Below, piece after piece: positions 15,795-23,792 of a stretch of 64,000 nt of DNA. The position numbers and the translations under genes are program-made. This stretch comes from Streptomyces sp. NBC_01267 (GTDB taxonomy: Bacteria; Actinomycetota; Actinomycetes; Streptomycetales; Streptomycetaceae). The notes beneath the pieces were generated by a model that was given only the letters and a program-made list of their open reading frames with translations, did no database searches and was not told the DNA's origin. How positions within the stretch are numbered: position 1 is the first letter of the stretch; each line of letters begins with the position of its first letter. The stretch covers positions 4,088,001 through 4,152,000 of the forward strand of contig NZ_CP108455.1 of assembly GCF_036241575.1 (NCBI RefSeq), read 5' to 3'.

Positions 15795-18275
15795 CTACTC
15801 GCCCGGGTGGGCCAGCTCGATGTCGTGGCCGTCGATGCCGCTCCCCGCGACCGTCAACGAGCCCGCCACCGGCGGGTAACCGGTCGCGATGACCGTGTAC
15901 TCGCCCGAGTTGAGGTCGGCGAAACCGTAGGCCCCGTCGATCCCGGTGGTCGCCGTGGCGACCACGTTGCCCGCCGCGTCGACCAGGGTCACCCGGGCGT
16001 CGGGCAGCGGGCGCCGCTCGGCTCCGCCGCGTACGACACCCTGGACCAGCGAGCCGGACTCCAGGGCGGCCTCGATACGGGTCACACCCTGGCCGCCGAC
16101 GTCGACCGGCAGGGCCAGCGGCCGGAAGCCGGTCGCGTTGACCGCGACGGTCACCGAGCCGGGCACCAGCTCACCGAAGGTGAACTCGCCCTGCGCACCG
16201 GACTTTCCGGTGGCCAGCACATCGCCGCGCACATCGGTGACGACGACCATGGCGCCCTCGACGGCCTTGCCGCCGTCGGCGGACTTCACGATGCCGGCGA
16301 GTCCGCTCGTACCGGAGAGGAGGATGTCGTACGACAGGCCCTCGTCCCCGACGACCACCGTGGACGCCTGCGGCTGGAAGCCGTCGGCGGAGGCGATCAG
16401 GACGTACGAACCGGAGCCCGGCGCGTCGACCGTGTAACCGCCGTCGCCCTCGGCGACCGCGCGGCCCAACTGGCGTCCGGCCAGCGAGATCAGTGTGACG
16501 GCGGCACGGCCCACGGGTGCGCCTTCGGCGCCCCGGACCACACCGTGGATCGCGATACCCGGGGTGGGGGTGGACTGCATCGGCATCGTCTCCTCAGCAC
16601 TCGGAACACTTTCGCGGGAAACCGCGGGGGCCGGTACGGCGTCGGCCACCGGCGGGACCTCGGCCGCAGCGGCCTCCCCCTCGGGGGCGCCCACGGCGCG
16701 GGTCCGCAGCGGGACCTCCTTGATGAACAGCGTCACCAGGAAGGCGACCAGGGCACAGACCGCCGCGTACAGGAAGACATCCGCGACGGCGTGCCCGTAC
16801 GAACTCTCCATGATGGAGCGCAGCGGCTGCGGCAGTTTGCTGATGTCGGGCACCGATCCGCTGCTCATGCCCTTGCCGGCCAGGGCCGCGCCCTTCGGGC
16901 CGAGGTCGTGGAGACCGTCGGAGACGAAGTGGGTGACGCGGTTGCCGAGCACCGCGCCCAGCGCCGAGACGCCGATCGCGCCACCGAGGGAGCGGAAGAA
17001 CGAGACGGTGGAGGACGCCGAGCCGAGGTCCTGCTGGGAGACCTGGTTCTGCGTGCAGAGCACCAGGTTCTGCATCATCATGCCGATGCCGAGACCCATC
17101 AGCGCCATGAAGACCGCCACGTGCCAGTACGCGGTGTCGTACCGGATGGTGGAGAGCAGGCCGAGTCCGGCCGTCACCAGGATGCCGCCGCTGACCAGCC
17201 AGGCCTTCCACTTGCCGGTCTTGGTGATGAGCTGGCCCGAGACGGTCGACGAGATGAACAGGCCACCGATCATCGGGATCGTCATCACGCCGGACATCGT
17301 CGGCGACTTGCCGCGCGCCAGCTGGAAGTACTGGCTGAAGAAGACGGTGCCGGAGAACATCGCGACGCCGACGAACAGCGAGGCGACCGAGGCGAGGGTG
17401 ATCGTCGGGTTGCGGAAGAGCCGCAGCGGGATGATCGGCTCGCTCGCCTTGGACTCGACGAGCACGAAGAGCAGGCCCAGAACGATCGAGCCGCCGAGCA
17501 TGGCGCCCGTCTGCCAGGACATCCAGTCGTACTTGTCACCGGCGAAGGTGATCCAGATCATCAGCAGCGAGACGGCCGCCGCGATGAAGAACGCGCCGCC
17601 CCAGTCGACCTTGACCTCGCGCTTGACGACGGGGAGTTTCAGGGTCTTCTGCAGAACGATCAGCGCGATGATCGCGAAGGGCACGCCGACGTAGAAGCAC
17701 CAGCGCCAGCCGAGCCAGCTGGTGTCGGTGATGACACCGCCGAGGAGCGGTCCGGCGACCGTCGCGACTGCGAAGGTGGCGCCGATGTAGCCGCTGTACC
17801 GGCCCCGCTCACGCGGGGAGATCATCGCGGCCATCACGATCTGCGCGAGGGCCGAGAGACCGCCGACGCCGATGCCCTGGACGACACGGAAAGTGATCAG
17901 CGTCGACGAGTTCTGCGAGAGACCGGCCGCGGCCGAGCCCAGCACATAGATGATCAGGGCTATCTGGACGAGCAGCTTCTTGCTGAACAGGTCGGAGAGC
18001 TTGCCCCACAGGGGGGTGGTGGCCGTCATCGCCAGCAGCGACGAGGTGACGACCCAGGTGTACGAGGACTGACTGCCGTGCAGATCGGAAACGATCTTGG
18101 GCAGGGCGTTGGTGACGATCGTCGACGACAGGATCGCGACGAACATGCCGAGCATCAGCCCGGACAGGGCTTCCATGATCTGCCGGTGCGTCATCGGCGC
18201 ACTGTCTCCGGGGGTGGTATTTCCCCCGTGCTTGGCGTGGCCGCCCCGCACACCGGCTGGTGTGGTCGTAGCCAT
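15795..18275 (-). CDS. DHA2-type MFS transporter fused to three carboxypeptidase-regulatory-like domains
   Basis: This 826-residue protein starts with a drug:H+ antiporter 2 (14-helix) transporter of about 530 residues. Motif A is visible as GKLSDLFSKK and motif C as GPLLGGVITDTSWLGWRW. From about residue 555 to the end lie three repeats of 75-85 residues, each with the pattern GxVxxxxxxPVxxAxVTLxxxxGxxxxxxxTxxxGxYxF, as in carboxypeptidase regulatory or CnaB-like beta-sandwiches. Such a tail is unusual for an MFS exporter. The gene lies 20 bases after a MarR gene, so the two are one unit, with the YceI gene downstream behind a terminator. Export of a lipid-like or antibiotic compound under MarR control is likely; the substrate is unknown. 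Confidence 0.9.
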   Translation of the reverse strand: MATTTPAGVRGGHAKHGGNTTPGDSAPMTHRQIMEALSGLMLGMFVAILSSTIVTNALPKIVSDLHGSQSSYTWVVTSSLLAMTATTPLWGKLSDLFSKKLLVQIALIIYVLGSAAAGLSQNSSTLITFRVVQGIGVGGLSALAQIVMAAMISPRERGRYSGYIGATFAVATVAGPLLGGVITDTSWLGWRWCFYVGVPFAIIALIVLQKTLKLPVVKREVKVDWGGAFFIAAAVSLLMIWITFAGDKYDWMSWQTGAMLGGSIVLGLLFVLVESKASEPIIPLRLFRNPTITLASVASLFVGVAMFSGTVFFSQYFQLARGKSPTMSGVMTIPMIGGLFISSTVSGQLITKTGKWKAWLVSGGILVTAGLGLLSTIRYDTAYWHVAVFMALMGLGIGMMMQNLVLCTQNQVSQQDLGSASSTVSFFRSLGGAIGVSALGAVLGNRVTHFVSDGLHDLGPKGAALAGKGMSSGSVPDISKLPQPLRSIMESSYGHAVADVFLYAAVCALVAFLVTLFIKEVPLRTRAVGAPEGEAAAAEVPPVADAVPAPAVSRESVPSAEETMPMQSTPTPGIAIHGVVRGAEGAPVGRAAVTLISLAGRQLGRAVAEGDGGYTVDAPGSGSYVLIASADGFQPQASTVVVGDEGLSYDILLSGTSGLAGIVKSADGGKAVEGAMVVVTDVRGDVLATGKSGAQGEFTFGELVPGSVTVAVNATGFRPLALPVDVGGQGVTRIEAALESGSLVQGVVRGGAERRPLPDARVTLVDAAGNVVATATTGIDGAYGFADLNSGEYTVIATGYPPVAGSLTVAGSGIDGHDIELAHPGE

Positions 18276-18295
18276 GAAGTTCCTTTTTTCTCTAC

Positions 18296-18766
18296 TTACG
18301 CGGATGTACGGGTGTGCTCGTGCTGTCCGGCCCAGGCCCGGCAGTCGCCGAAACTGGCGCGCAGGCGGTCCAGGAGCACATTGAGCTGCCCGACTTCGTC
18401 GTCGGACCAGTCGCTGAGGGTGCGAGCGAGGGATTCGATGTGTCGCTCGGCGAGCAGGCCGAGCATGTCTGTGCCTGCGGGGGTGAGCCGCAGGATGCGG
18501 GAGCGCTTGTCAGCAGGGTCCGGGGACCGCTCGATCCAGCCGTGCTCCGCGACGTGTGCCACATGCCGGCTGGTCACCGACATGTCCACGGCGAGCAATT
18601 CGGCGAGCCTGCTCATACGCATCTCGCCGTGCTGGCCCAGCAGGGACAACACAGCGGCCGACCCGGTCGGACACTCGGGAGGGAGGATGCGGGAGAGGCC
18701 CCGCTTGACCGCGCCGATGGCGCTGAGCTGTCTGGCCAGTTCTTCGTACTGACTCTGTGTGGCCAT
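18296..18766 (-). CDS. MarR-family repressor
   Basis: This 156-residue winged-helix regulator has the MarR DNA-binding core (MRMSRLAELLAVDMSVTSRH) and wing (DPADKRSRILRLTPAG). It is the first gene of the MarR-MFS unit. A 42-base perfect inverted repeat lies just upstream of its start, so it almost certainly represses its own operon. Release by a small toxic ligand, as in other MarR-exporter pairs, is an inference. The ATG at 18766 is preceded by GGGAGGT. Confidence 0.92.
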   Translation of the reverse strand: MATQSQYEELARQLSAIGAVKRGLSRILPPECPTGSAAVLSLLGQHGEMRMSRLAELLAVDMSVTSRHVAHVAEHGWIERSPDPADKRSRILRLTPAGTDMLGLLAERHIESLARTLSDWSDDEVGQLNVLLDRLRASFGDCRAWAGQHEHTRTSA

Positions 18767-18783
18767 GACACCTCCCTATGTTG

Positions 18784-18825
18784 TTGCTTGAGGCAACCAT
18801 AAGTTCCGTTGGTTGCCTCAAGCAA
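18784..18825. promoter_or_regulatory. MarR operator: 15-bp perfect inverted repeat
   Basis: TTGCTTGAGGCAACC (18784-18798) and its exact complement GGTTGCCTCAAGCAA (18811-18825) are separated by 12 bases, 18-59 bases upstream of the MarR start. Each arm is itself an imperfect palindrome (TTGC...GCAA), so two MarR dimers could bind. The surrounding sequence is AT-rich and should contain the promoter. Confidence 0.85.
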
Positions 18826-18967
18826 ATTAAATCCGTCTGAGAAAGGCAAAGGAAACCAAAAAGGTTTGCATGTGTGAGGTCAATGAGGTGGCGGAGGCCG
18901 CTTCGGGCGATCTGCCCGCAGGTACGGGGGTTGGGCGGAACCCGCAGGTTCGCTAGGGTCCTGCCTC

Positions 18968-19186
18968 ATGGCACACAACCCCCAAGCGCCCCAAGGCCCC
19001 GAGGGCAACTACGACCCGGCGGGCAGCACCCAGATGTTCCGCGCCTTCGTCGACGAGGGCGCACCGCAGAGCGCGCAGCCGGCGGCTCCCCCGCAGCAGC
19101 AGTCGGGCCCGAGAATCGGCGTGATCGTCGCGGTCGTCGCCGTGATCGTGGTTCTCGTGGGCGTCGCGGTGCTCGCGCTCGGCTAG
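18968..19186 (+). CDS. Small tail-anchored membrane protein
   Basis: This 72-residue protein has a hydrophilic, Pro/Gln-rich N-terminal half (contains STQMFRAFVDEGAPQ) and one C-terminal membrane helix from residue 49 (IGVIVAVVAVIVVLVGVAVL). The topology is that of a tail-anchored protein with its N terminus in the cytoplasm. It resembles short proteins found widely in Streptomyces, but I recognise no function. It is transcribed alone between a MarR operon and a convergent lipoprotein gene. Confidence 0.75.
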   Translation: MAHNPQAPQGPEGNYDPAGSTQMFRAFVDEGAPQSAQPAAPPQQQSGPRIGVIVAVVAVIVVLVGVAVLALG

Positions 19187-19235
19187 GACCTGTCCTCTAC
19201 TGCCCCGTTCCCGCAGCCTCCGGTGTTCCGGCTGG

Positions 19236-20027
19236 TCACTTCCAGTCGGCGGAGACGCTGCGGGTTTCTATGTGCATCCCCAGCGGTACCCGCCAGTCGT
19301 CCACGCAGACGGTGTACGTCTTCGACAGGGCCGTACCGGCGGCGATCGGCCCCGGTAGTGGCTGGGACGACTCCAGGGTCGCCCAGTCCACACCCGCCCC
19401 GCCGATGACGTGCGTGGAGAAGGTGACCGTGCCCGAAGCGATCGGTGAACCACCGGTGTTGCTGAAGCGCACGGTCACTTCTTCGCACCAGCGCTGGTCC
19501 GTGGCGGTCCGCTCGGGATCGCCGATCTTCAGTACGGCGGGGCCCGACGGCGGGGCCGACGGGCTGTTACCCGGTTGTCCCGGGGTGGCCGGAGGGTCCG
19601 AAGGGGACTGACCGGAACCGGAGTTGCCGGGGTCGCCCGGGGCGGGACTGCCCCCGGCGCCGGTGCCCGTACCGCCCTGGGTCCTGGAGCCCGGTGCCGC
19701 GCCTCCCGGTGCGCCCGTGGCTCCGGACGCACCCGGCGTGCCCGGGGCGTCAGGGGTTCCGGCGCCCGGGGCGCCCGCTGGGGCCGTGGAGCCGCCGGCG
19801 CTGGACTTCCCGCCCTTGCCGGGCCCGGAGGACGCTCCTGGGCCGCCCAGGGGCGTCAGGGTGACCTTGCCCGACGGTGGTACGGGGGCGGTGGCCGTCT
19901 GCCCCGCGCCTGCGGCGCCCACGGCCACGTAGGCCTGGTCGGCGGTACCGCCCGCGCAGGCGGCCACCAGACCGCCCAGGCAGAGGACGGTTGCGGTGGC
20001 GGCGATTGCTGAGTGCTGGCGTCGCAT
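19236..20027 (-). CDS. Lipoprotein with Gly/Pro/Ser-rich linker
   Basis: This 263-residue protein carries a lipoprotein signal (MRRQHSAIAATATVLCLGGL with lipobox LVAAC, lipidated Cys24). Residues about 45-165 are a low-complexity Gly/Ala/Pro/Ser linker. The C-terminal 95 residues form a compact domain with two Cys (RWCEEVTVRFSN and YTVCVDDWRVPLG) that reads like an immunoglobulin-like or carbohydrate-binding beta-sandwich. The linker would let that domain reach through the cell wall. No enzyme motif is seen. The gene lies downstream of the sigma gene on the same strand, with a 128-base gap. Confidence 0.8.
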   Translation of the reverse strand: MRRQHSAIAATATVLCLGGLVAACAGGTADQAYVAVGAAGAGQTATAPVPPSGKVTLTPLGGPGASSGPGKGGKSSAGGSTAPAGAPGAGTPDAPGTPGASGATGAPGGAAPGSRTQGGTGTGAGGSPAPGDPGNSGSGQSPSDPPATPGQPGNSPSAPPSGPAVLKIGDPERTATDQRWCEEVTVRFSNTGGSPIASGTVTFSTHVIGGAGVDWATLESSQPLPGPIAAGTALSKTYTVCVDDWRVPLGMHIETRSVSADWK

Positions 20028-20154
20028 CGCGCCAGTGTCTCTGACGGACCGTCAATTAGGAACCCGGCGGGCAGCGGTTTCCGTCCGCGCCAGGGGCCTG
20101 TGTCCGGTCCCTGCCCCGGGCCCGACTCCGGCGGAGATCAGGTCCGGGGGCACG

Positions 20155-21006
20155 TCACTCTCCGATCAGGCCTTCCCGCAGCTGCGCCAGCGTGCGGGTC
20201 AGCAGCCGGGACACGTGCATCTGCGAGATCCCGACCTCCTCGCCGATCTGCGACTGCGTCATGTTGGCGAAGAACCGCAGCATGATGATCTGGCGCTCAC
20301 GCGGCGGCAGTTTGGCCAGCAGCGGCTTGAGGGACTCCCGGTACTCGACCCCCTCCAGCGCCGTGTCGTCGTAGCCGAGGCGGTCGGCCAGCGAGCCCTC
20401 GCCGCCGTCGTCCTCCAGGGAGGGCGAGTCGAGCGAGGACGCGGTGTACGCGTTGCCCACCGCCAGCCCGTCGACCACGTCCTCCTCGGACACGCCCAGC
20501 ACCAGGGCGAGTTCGGGAACAGTGGGCGAACGGTCGAGCTTCTGGGCCAGTTCGTCGCTGGCCTTGGTGAGCGCCAGCCGCAGCTCCTGGAGGCGGCGCG
20601 GGACCCGTACCGACCAGGACGTGTCCCGGAAGAAGCGCTTGATCTCACCGACGATGGTCGGCATCGCGAACGTCGGGAATTCGACGCCGCGTTCGCAGTC
20701 GAACCGGTCGATCGCCTTGATCAGGCCGATGGTGCCGACCTGGACGATGTCCTCCATGGGCTCGTTCCGGCTGCGGAACCTGGCTGCCGCGTAGCGCACC
20801 AGCGGCAGGTTGAGCTCGATCAACGTGTCCCGTACGTAAGTGCGCTCCGGGCTGTCCGGTTCCTGGCCGGCCAGGACGGCGAGCCGCAGGAACAGGGAGC
20901 GGGACAGAGTGCGGGTGTCGATGGCGCCAGAGCTCGGCAATTCTGAGCTGAGTGTCTCAGGTGCGTCTTTCGTGAGCACCTTCGAGCTGCCCTGTTCTGC
21001 GGACAT
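20155..21006 (-). CDS. sigN: SigB/SigF-type RNA polymerase sigma factor (SigN-like)
   Basis: This 283-residue sigma-70 factor belongs to the SigB/SigF/SigG stress and sporulation group. Region 2 has [37 protein letters not shown] and [20 protein letters not shown]. Region 3 follows, and region 4 ends ITTL-type helix-turn-helix sequence [20 protein letters not shown]. It lies directly downstream of a closely related paralogue on the same strand, with 211 bases between. In S. coelicolor sigN and sigF are adjacent in the tadA-upp neighbourhood, so the symbol is assigned by synteny and is tentative. No anti-sigma gene is next to it. The ribosome site AAGGGGGTGG supports the ATG at 21006. Confidence 0.88.
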   Translation of the reverse strand: MSAEQGSSKVLTKDAPETLSSELPSSGAIDTRTLSRSLFLRLAVLAGQEPDSPERTYVRDTLIELNLPLVRYAAARFRSRNEPMEDIVQVGTIGLIKAIDRFDCERGVEFPTFAMPTIVGEIKRFFRDTSWSVRVPRRLQELRLALTKASDELAQKLDRSPTVPELALVLGVSEEDVVDGLAVGNAYTASSLDSPSLEDDGGEGSLADRLGYDDTALEGVEYRESLKPLLAKLPPRERQIIMLRFFANMTQSQIGEEVGISQMHVSRLLTRTLAQLREGLIGE

Positions 21007-21217
21007 GCCACCCCCTTGAGGTCGCGGACGGTCGCGGCGGACGCTCCCGTCGGAGGAACGCAGCCTCCACCTGAATACCGGAGGGGGGACTGCGGCAAAC
21101 GCGGTTCCAGCAGAATGTCACATGTCGGCAACGCGCTGTAGCGCCAAGTCGACAAATCTGCGCTGGAAAGAGGGGGTGTGGGGCATTTCCGCCCTGTGTA
21201 CGGATCACCCGTACCGG

Positions 21218-22186
21218 TTACGCCTCGATTCGATTTGCGGACCGGAGCCGCGCGAAGCTCCTGGCCAGCAGCCTGGAGACATGCATCTGGGACACGCCCA
21301 GCTCCTGGCTGATCTGTGACTGCGTCAGATTGCTGTAGTAGCGGAGCATCAGGATCCGCTGCTCCCGCTCGGGCAGTTGAACGAGCAGATGCCGGACCAG
21401 ATCGCGGTGCTCGACCCCGGCCAGCGCCGGATCCTCGTAACCGAGCCGGTCGAGCAGTCCCGGCAGCCCGTCGCCCTCCTGGGCCGCCTCCAGGGACTGT
21501 GCGTGGTACGACCGGCCGGCCTCGATGCAGGACAGCACGTCGTCCTCGCTGATGCGCAGCCGCTCGGCGATCTCGGCCGTCGTCGGGGACCGGCCGTGCA
21601 TCGTCGTCAGGTCCTCGGTGGCCCCGGTGACCTGGACCCACAGCTCGTGCAGTCGGCGGGGGACGTGGACGGTCCTCACGTTGTCCCGGAAGTAGCGTTT
21701 GATCTCGCCGACGACGGTCGGCATCGCGAAGGTCGGGAACTGGACGCCGCGCTCCGGGTCGAAGCGGTCGATGGCGTTGATGAGGCCGATGGTGCCGACC
21801 TGGACGACGTCCTCCATCGGCTCGTTACGGCTGCGGAACCGCGCGGCGGCGTACCGCACGAGCGGCAGGTTCGCCTCGATCAGCGCCGACCGCACCCGGG
21901 TGTGCTCGGCGCTGCCCCGCTCCAGCCCCTTGAGCTGGCCGAAAAGCACCTGGGTCAGCGCCCTGGTGTCCGCGCCACGGCTCTTCGCCGGAGGCGTCTC
22001 CTCGATGTCGGGCTGGTTCGGCCGGGCCTGTTCGGACGGGGCCTGTTCGGGCTGGGCCTGCGCGGACCGGCTCTGGGGCGACTGGGCCTGTGCAGACGGG
22101 GTCAGGGCTGTCTGGGGCGGAACTTCAGGCGCAGTACTGGCCGGCACGGTCAACGCCACCCCTTTTTCAGTCAACTCATCCGTCAA
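21218..22186 (-). CDS. sigF: SigB/SigF-type RNA polymerase sigma factor (SigF-like)
   Basis: This 322-residue sigma-70 factor is a paralogue of the next gene. It shares [47 protein letters not shown] (regions 2.3-2.4, here split for length) and the region 4 helix-turn-helix [20 protein letters not shown]. It has an extra N-terminal Pro/Gln/Ala-rich extension of about 75 residues with SAQAQ-type repeats. Such an extension is known for Streptomyces SigF, the late spore-maturation sigma factor. The symbol rests on that and on gene order. The 211-base gap to the second sigma gene is long enough for a separate promoter. Confidence 0.88.
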   Translation of the reverse strand: MTDELTEKGVALTVPASTAPEVPPQTALTPSAQAQSPQSRSAQAQPEQAPSEQARPNQPDIEETPPAKSRGADTRALTQVLFGQLKGLERGSAEHTRVRSALIEANLPLVRYAAARFRSRNEPMEDVVQVGTIGLINAIDRFDPERGVQFPTFAMPTVVGEIKRYFRDNVRTVHVPRRLHELWVQVTGATEDLTTMHGRSPTTAEIAERLRISEDDVLSCIEAGRSYHAQSLEAAQEGDGLPGLLDRLGYEDPALAGVEHRDLVRHLLVQLPEREQRILMLRYYSNLTQSQISQELGVSQMHVSRLLARSFARLRSANRIEA

Positions 22187-22270
22187 AAGCGGTCATAGCA
22201 TCACAAGACATGTGCACTGTGTGCAAGCACCGCATAACGTCGTGTTGGTTGGCGAGCTGGGATGAAACGG

Positions 22271-22299
22271 AAAAAGCCCCTCACCGGAAGGTGAGGGGC
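22271..22299 (-). terminator. Intrinsic terminator of the Dabb gene
   Basis: On the minus strand a perfect 10-bp stem (GCCCCTCACC and complement) with a 4-base loop is followed by TTTTT, 27 bases after the stop of the Dabb protein gene. Confidence 0.9.
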
Positions 22300-22326
22300 C
22301 GTACGCCCGAGGGGCTCGGGGGCGGC

Positions 22327-22620
22327 TCAGAAGGGGTAGTCGGCGATCACCCAGGTGGCGAACTCACGCCACTGCCCGGCGGCTGCCTGGTGGGCCGGGT
22401 GCTCGATGTACCGCTTGAGCGCATCGGTGTCGCGGGCGGCCGAGTTGATGGCGAAGTCGTAGGCGATCGGCCGGTCGGTGATGTTCCAGGCGCACTCCCA
22501 GAACTCCACCTCCGGGATGATCTCGCCGAGCTCGGCGAACGCCTTCGCGGCAGCGACGACGCGGGGCTCGTCACGCGTGACGCCCTCGTTGAGCTTGAAG
22601 AGGACCAGATGGCGGATCAA
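22327..22620 (-). CDS. Dabb (stress-responsive alpha/beta barrel) domain protein
   Basis: This 97-residue protein is a single Dabb domain (PF07876), a dimeric ferredoxin-like fold. It begins IRHLVLFKLNEGV, the hallmark first strand, and includes VEFWECAWNITDRPIAYDF and HPAHQAAAGQW. The start is the TTG at 22620, preceded by GAGGGGTG; longer in-frame starts would add residues unlike the family. The family is linked to stress responses in plants and to small-molecule chemistry in bacteria, but no specific function is known here. It is read together with the small membrane protein gene just upstream. Confidence 0.85.
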   Translation of the reverse strand: MIRHLVLFKLNEGVTRDEPRVVAAAKAFAELGEIIPEVEFWECAWNITDRPIAYDFAINSAARDTDALKRYIEHPAHQAAAGQWREFATWVIADYPF

Positions 22621-22646
22621 GGAGCACCCCTCACAGATGTACGGAC

Positions 22647-22802
22647 TCAGCTCACCAGTTCGGTCATGAACTGACCGACACCTTTTGCGGCATTCGAGAT
22701 TCCTTCGAACCCTACCTGCACGAGTTCGGCGGCCTTGGCGGGTGAAGTGATGATCGTGTACAGCACAAAAACGACGACTATGTAGAGAATGACCTTCTTC
22801 AC
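22647..22802 (-). CDS. Short single-pass membrane protein (51 residues)
   Basis: This small gene starts with GTG at 22802 and encodes MKKVILYIVVVFVLYTIITS, then a helix containing AKAAELVQVGFEGISNAAKG and ending QFMTELVS. The first 20 residues form a membrane helix, and the rest is an amphipathic helix. It lies 26 bases upstream of the Dabb gene on the same strand, so the two are probably co-transcribed. Codon use is Streptomyces-like but AT-richer. The pattern of a Lys-start membrane helix with an amphipathic tail suggests a membrane-associated small regulatory or structural protein. I know no function. Confidence 0.7.
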   Translation of the reverse strand: MKKVILYIVVVFVLYTIITSPAKAAELVQVGFEGISNAAKGVGQFMTELVS

Positions 22803-23003
22803 CGGCACCGTTCGGCCCTGCCTCCCCTGAGCTCCCTGAGCAGTCGCGAGAGTCTAACCGGACTATGTGCCGGGGGATCAAGGGACTTCGGGGGACGGGC
22901 GTGCACGGCGCCCCGGAGGCTCCCCACGGGCCACTCGGGGCCCGTGCCGGCCCCTGCCGGATCAGCGCCGGGCCGGCGACGGGTCTTCCCCGGGACGTGC
23001 GAA

Positions 23004-23029
23004 GGGCCCCGACGTGATGGTCGGGGCCC
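23004..23029 (-). terminator. Hairpin terminator after the acidic secreted protein gene
   Basis: A perfect 10-bp inverted repeat (GGGCCCCGAC/GTCGGGGCCC) with a 6-base loop lies 26 bases past the stop codon of the minus-strand gene. Confidence 0.75.
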
Positions 23030-23054
23030 GTCTTCTCGTTCCGCCGGGTCCGGG

Positions 23055-23558
23055 TCAGCGCGAGGTCCGGCAGGCGGTGTTCGCCTCCTTTCCGTGCCGC
23101 CTGCAGGTGGCGTCGTGGTCGGCGTCGCCCTCGTCGTCGTCCCCTCCGGTCGCCGCGCTCCCGGACTTCGCGCCACCGGACTTCGTCCCGCCACCGGGCT
23201 CCGTCGTCCCCTCGTTCTTCTTCTCGTCCCCCTCGTCGTCCCCGCGTTCGTTCGGTGCGGCCTGGACGCCCCCGTTCTGCGAACCCGTCACGGTCTGCTC
23301 GATCGCGCCCCCGCCGCCGTCGTGGTCACTGCCCGCCGTGCCCTTGCTGAAGGGGCCGAGGATGTTGAGCGTCCGGTCCACTTCCAGCCAGGAGTCCGCG
23401 TTGGAGTTGTCAATGGTGATCAAGGAAGGTCCGTGATGCGTCTCCATGCCGCCGTCGGGGGCGTCGGCCCAGGCGGCACCGGTGGCCAACTGGCCCTGGC
23501 AGAAGGCCCCGAGGACGATCGCCAGGGCGGCCCGCGCCTTCGGCGAGGTGATTCCCAT
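23055..23558 (-). CDS. Secreted acidic low-complexity protein
   Basis: This 167-residue protein starts MGITSPKARAALAIVLGAFC, a signal peptide with likely cleavage after GAAWA near residue 31. The mature part opens with a folded-looking stretch (SWLEVDRTLNILGPFSKG). It then becomes a Gly/Asp/Glu-rich disordered tail (GDDEGDEKKNEG, GGDDDEGDADHD) ending with two Cys (ATCRRHGKEANTACRTSR). I do not recognise the family. The ATG at 23558 is preceded by GGGAAAGAG. It is transcribed alone. Confidence 0.75.
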   Translation of the reverse strand: MGITSPKARAALAIVLGAFCQGQLATGAAWADAPDGGMETHHGPSLITIDNSNADSWLEVDRTLNILGPFSKGTAGSDHDGGGGAIEQTVTGSQNGGVQAAPNERGDDEGDEKKNEGTTEPGGGTKSGGAKSGSAATGGDDDEGDADHDATCRRHGKEANTACRTSR

Positions 23559-23734
23559 GGTCCGGTTTCTCTTTCCCGGCCGCGCGGTCCCGGTCCGGAC
23601 ACGGCCTGATTCGCTGGGGTTCGAAGGGCGCCGGAACCCCGGTGGCGCGTGCGGTGCGCCACCGGGGCCCCGGCGTTCGGGCGGAACGGCACAGGGCCGG
23701 ACCGCCCCTCCTGGCGTGGTGTCGGCGCCCACGT

Positions 23735-23786
23735 CAGGCGTTCATGTCAGGCATTCGTGCCAGGCGTTCGTGCCAGGCGTTCGCGG
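23735..23786. repeat. Four tandem 13-bp repeats
   Basis: The unit CAGGCGTTCGTGC or a close variant occurs four times (23735, 23748, 23761, 23774), just past the end of the PEP-mutase family gene. No hairpin or coding role is evident. Confidence 0.75.
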
Positions 23787-23792
23787 ACCCGC

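Noticed and set aside
15285..18752. A 1,155-codon open frame opposite the MFS/YceI genes
   Set aside because: It is antisense to clearly recognisable MFS, MarR and YceI proteins, and its translation is Arg/Asp/Gly-rich without any family pattern.
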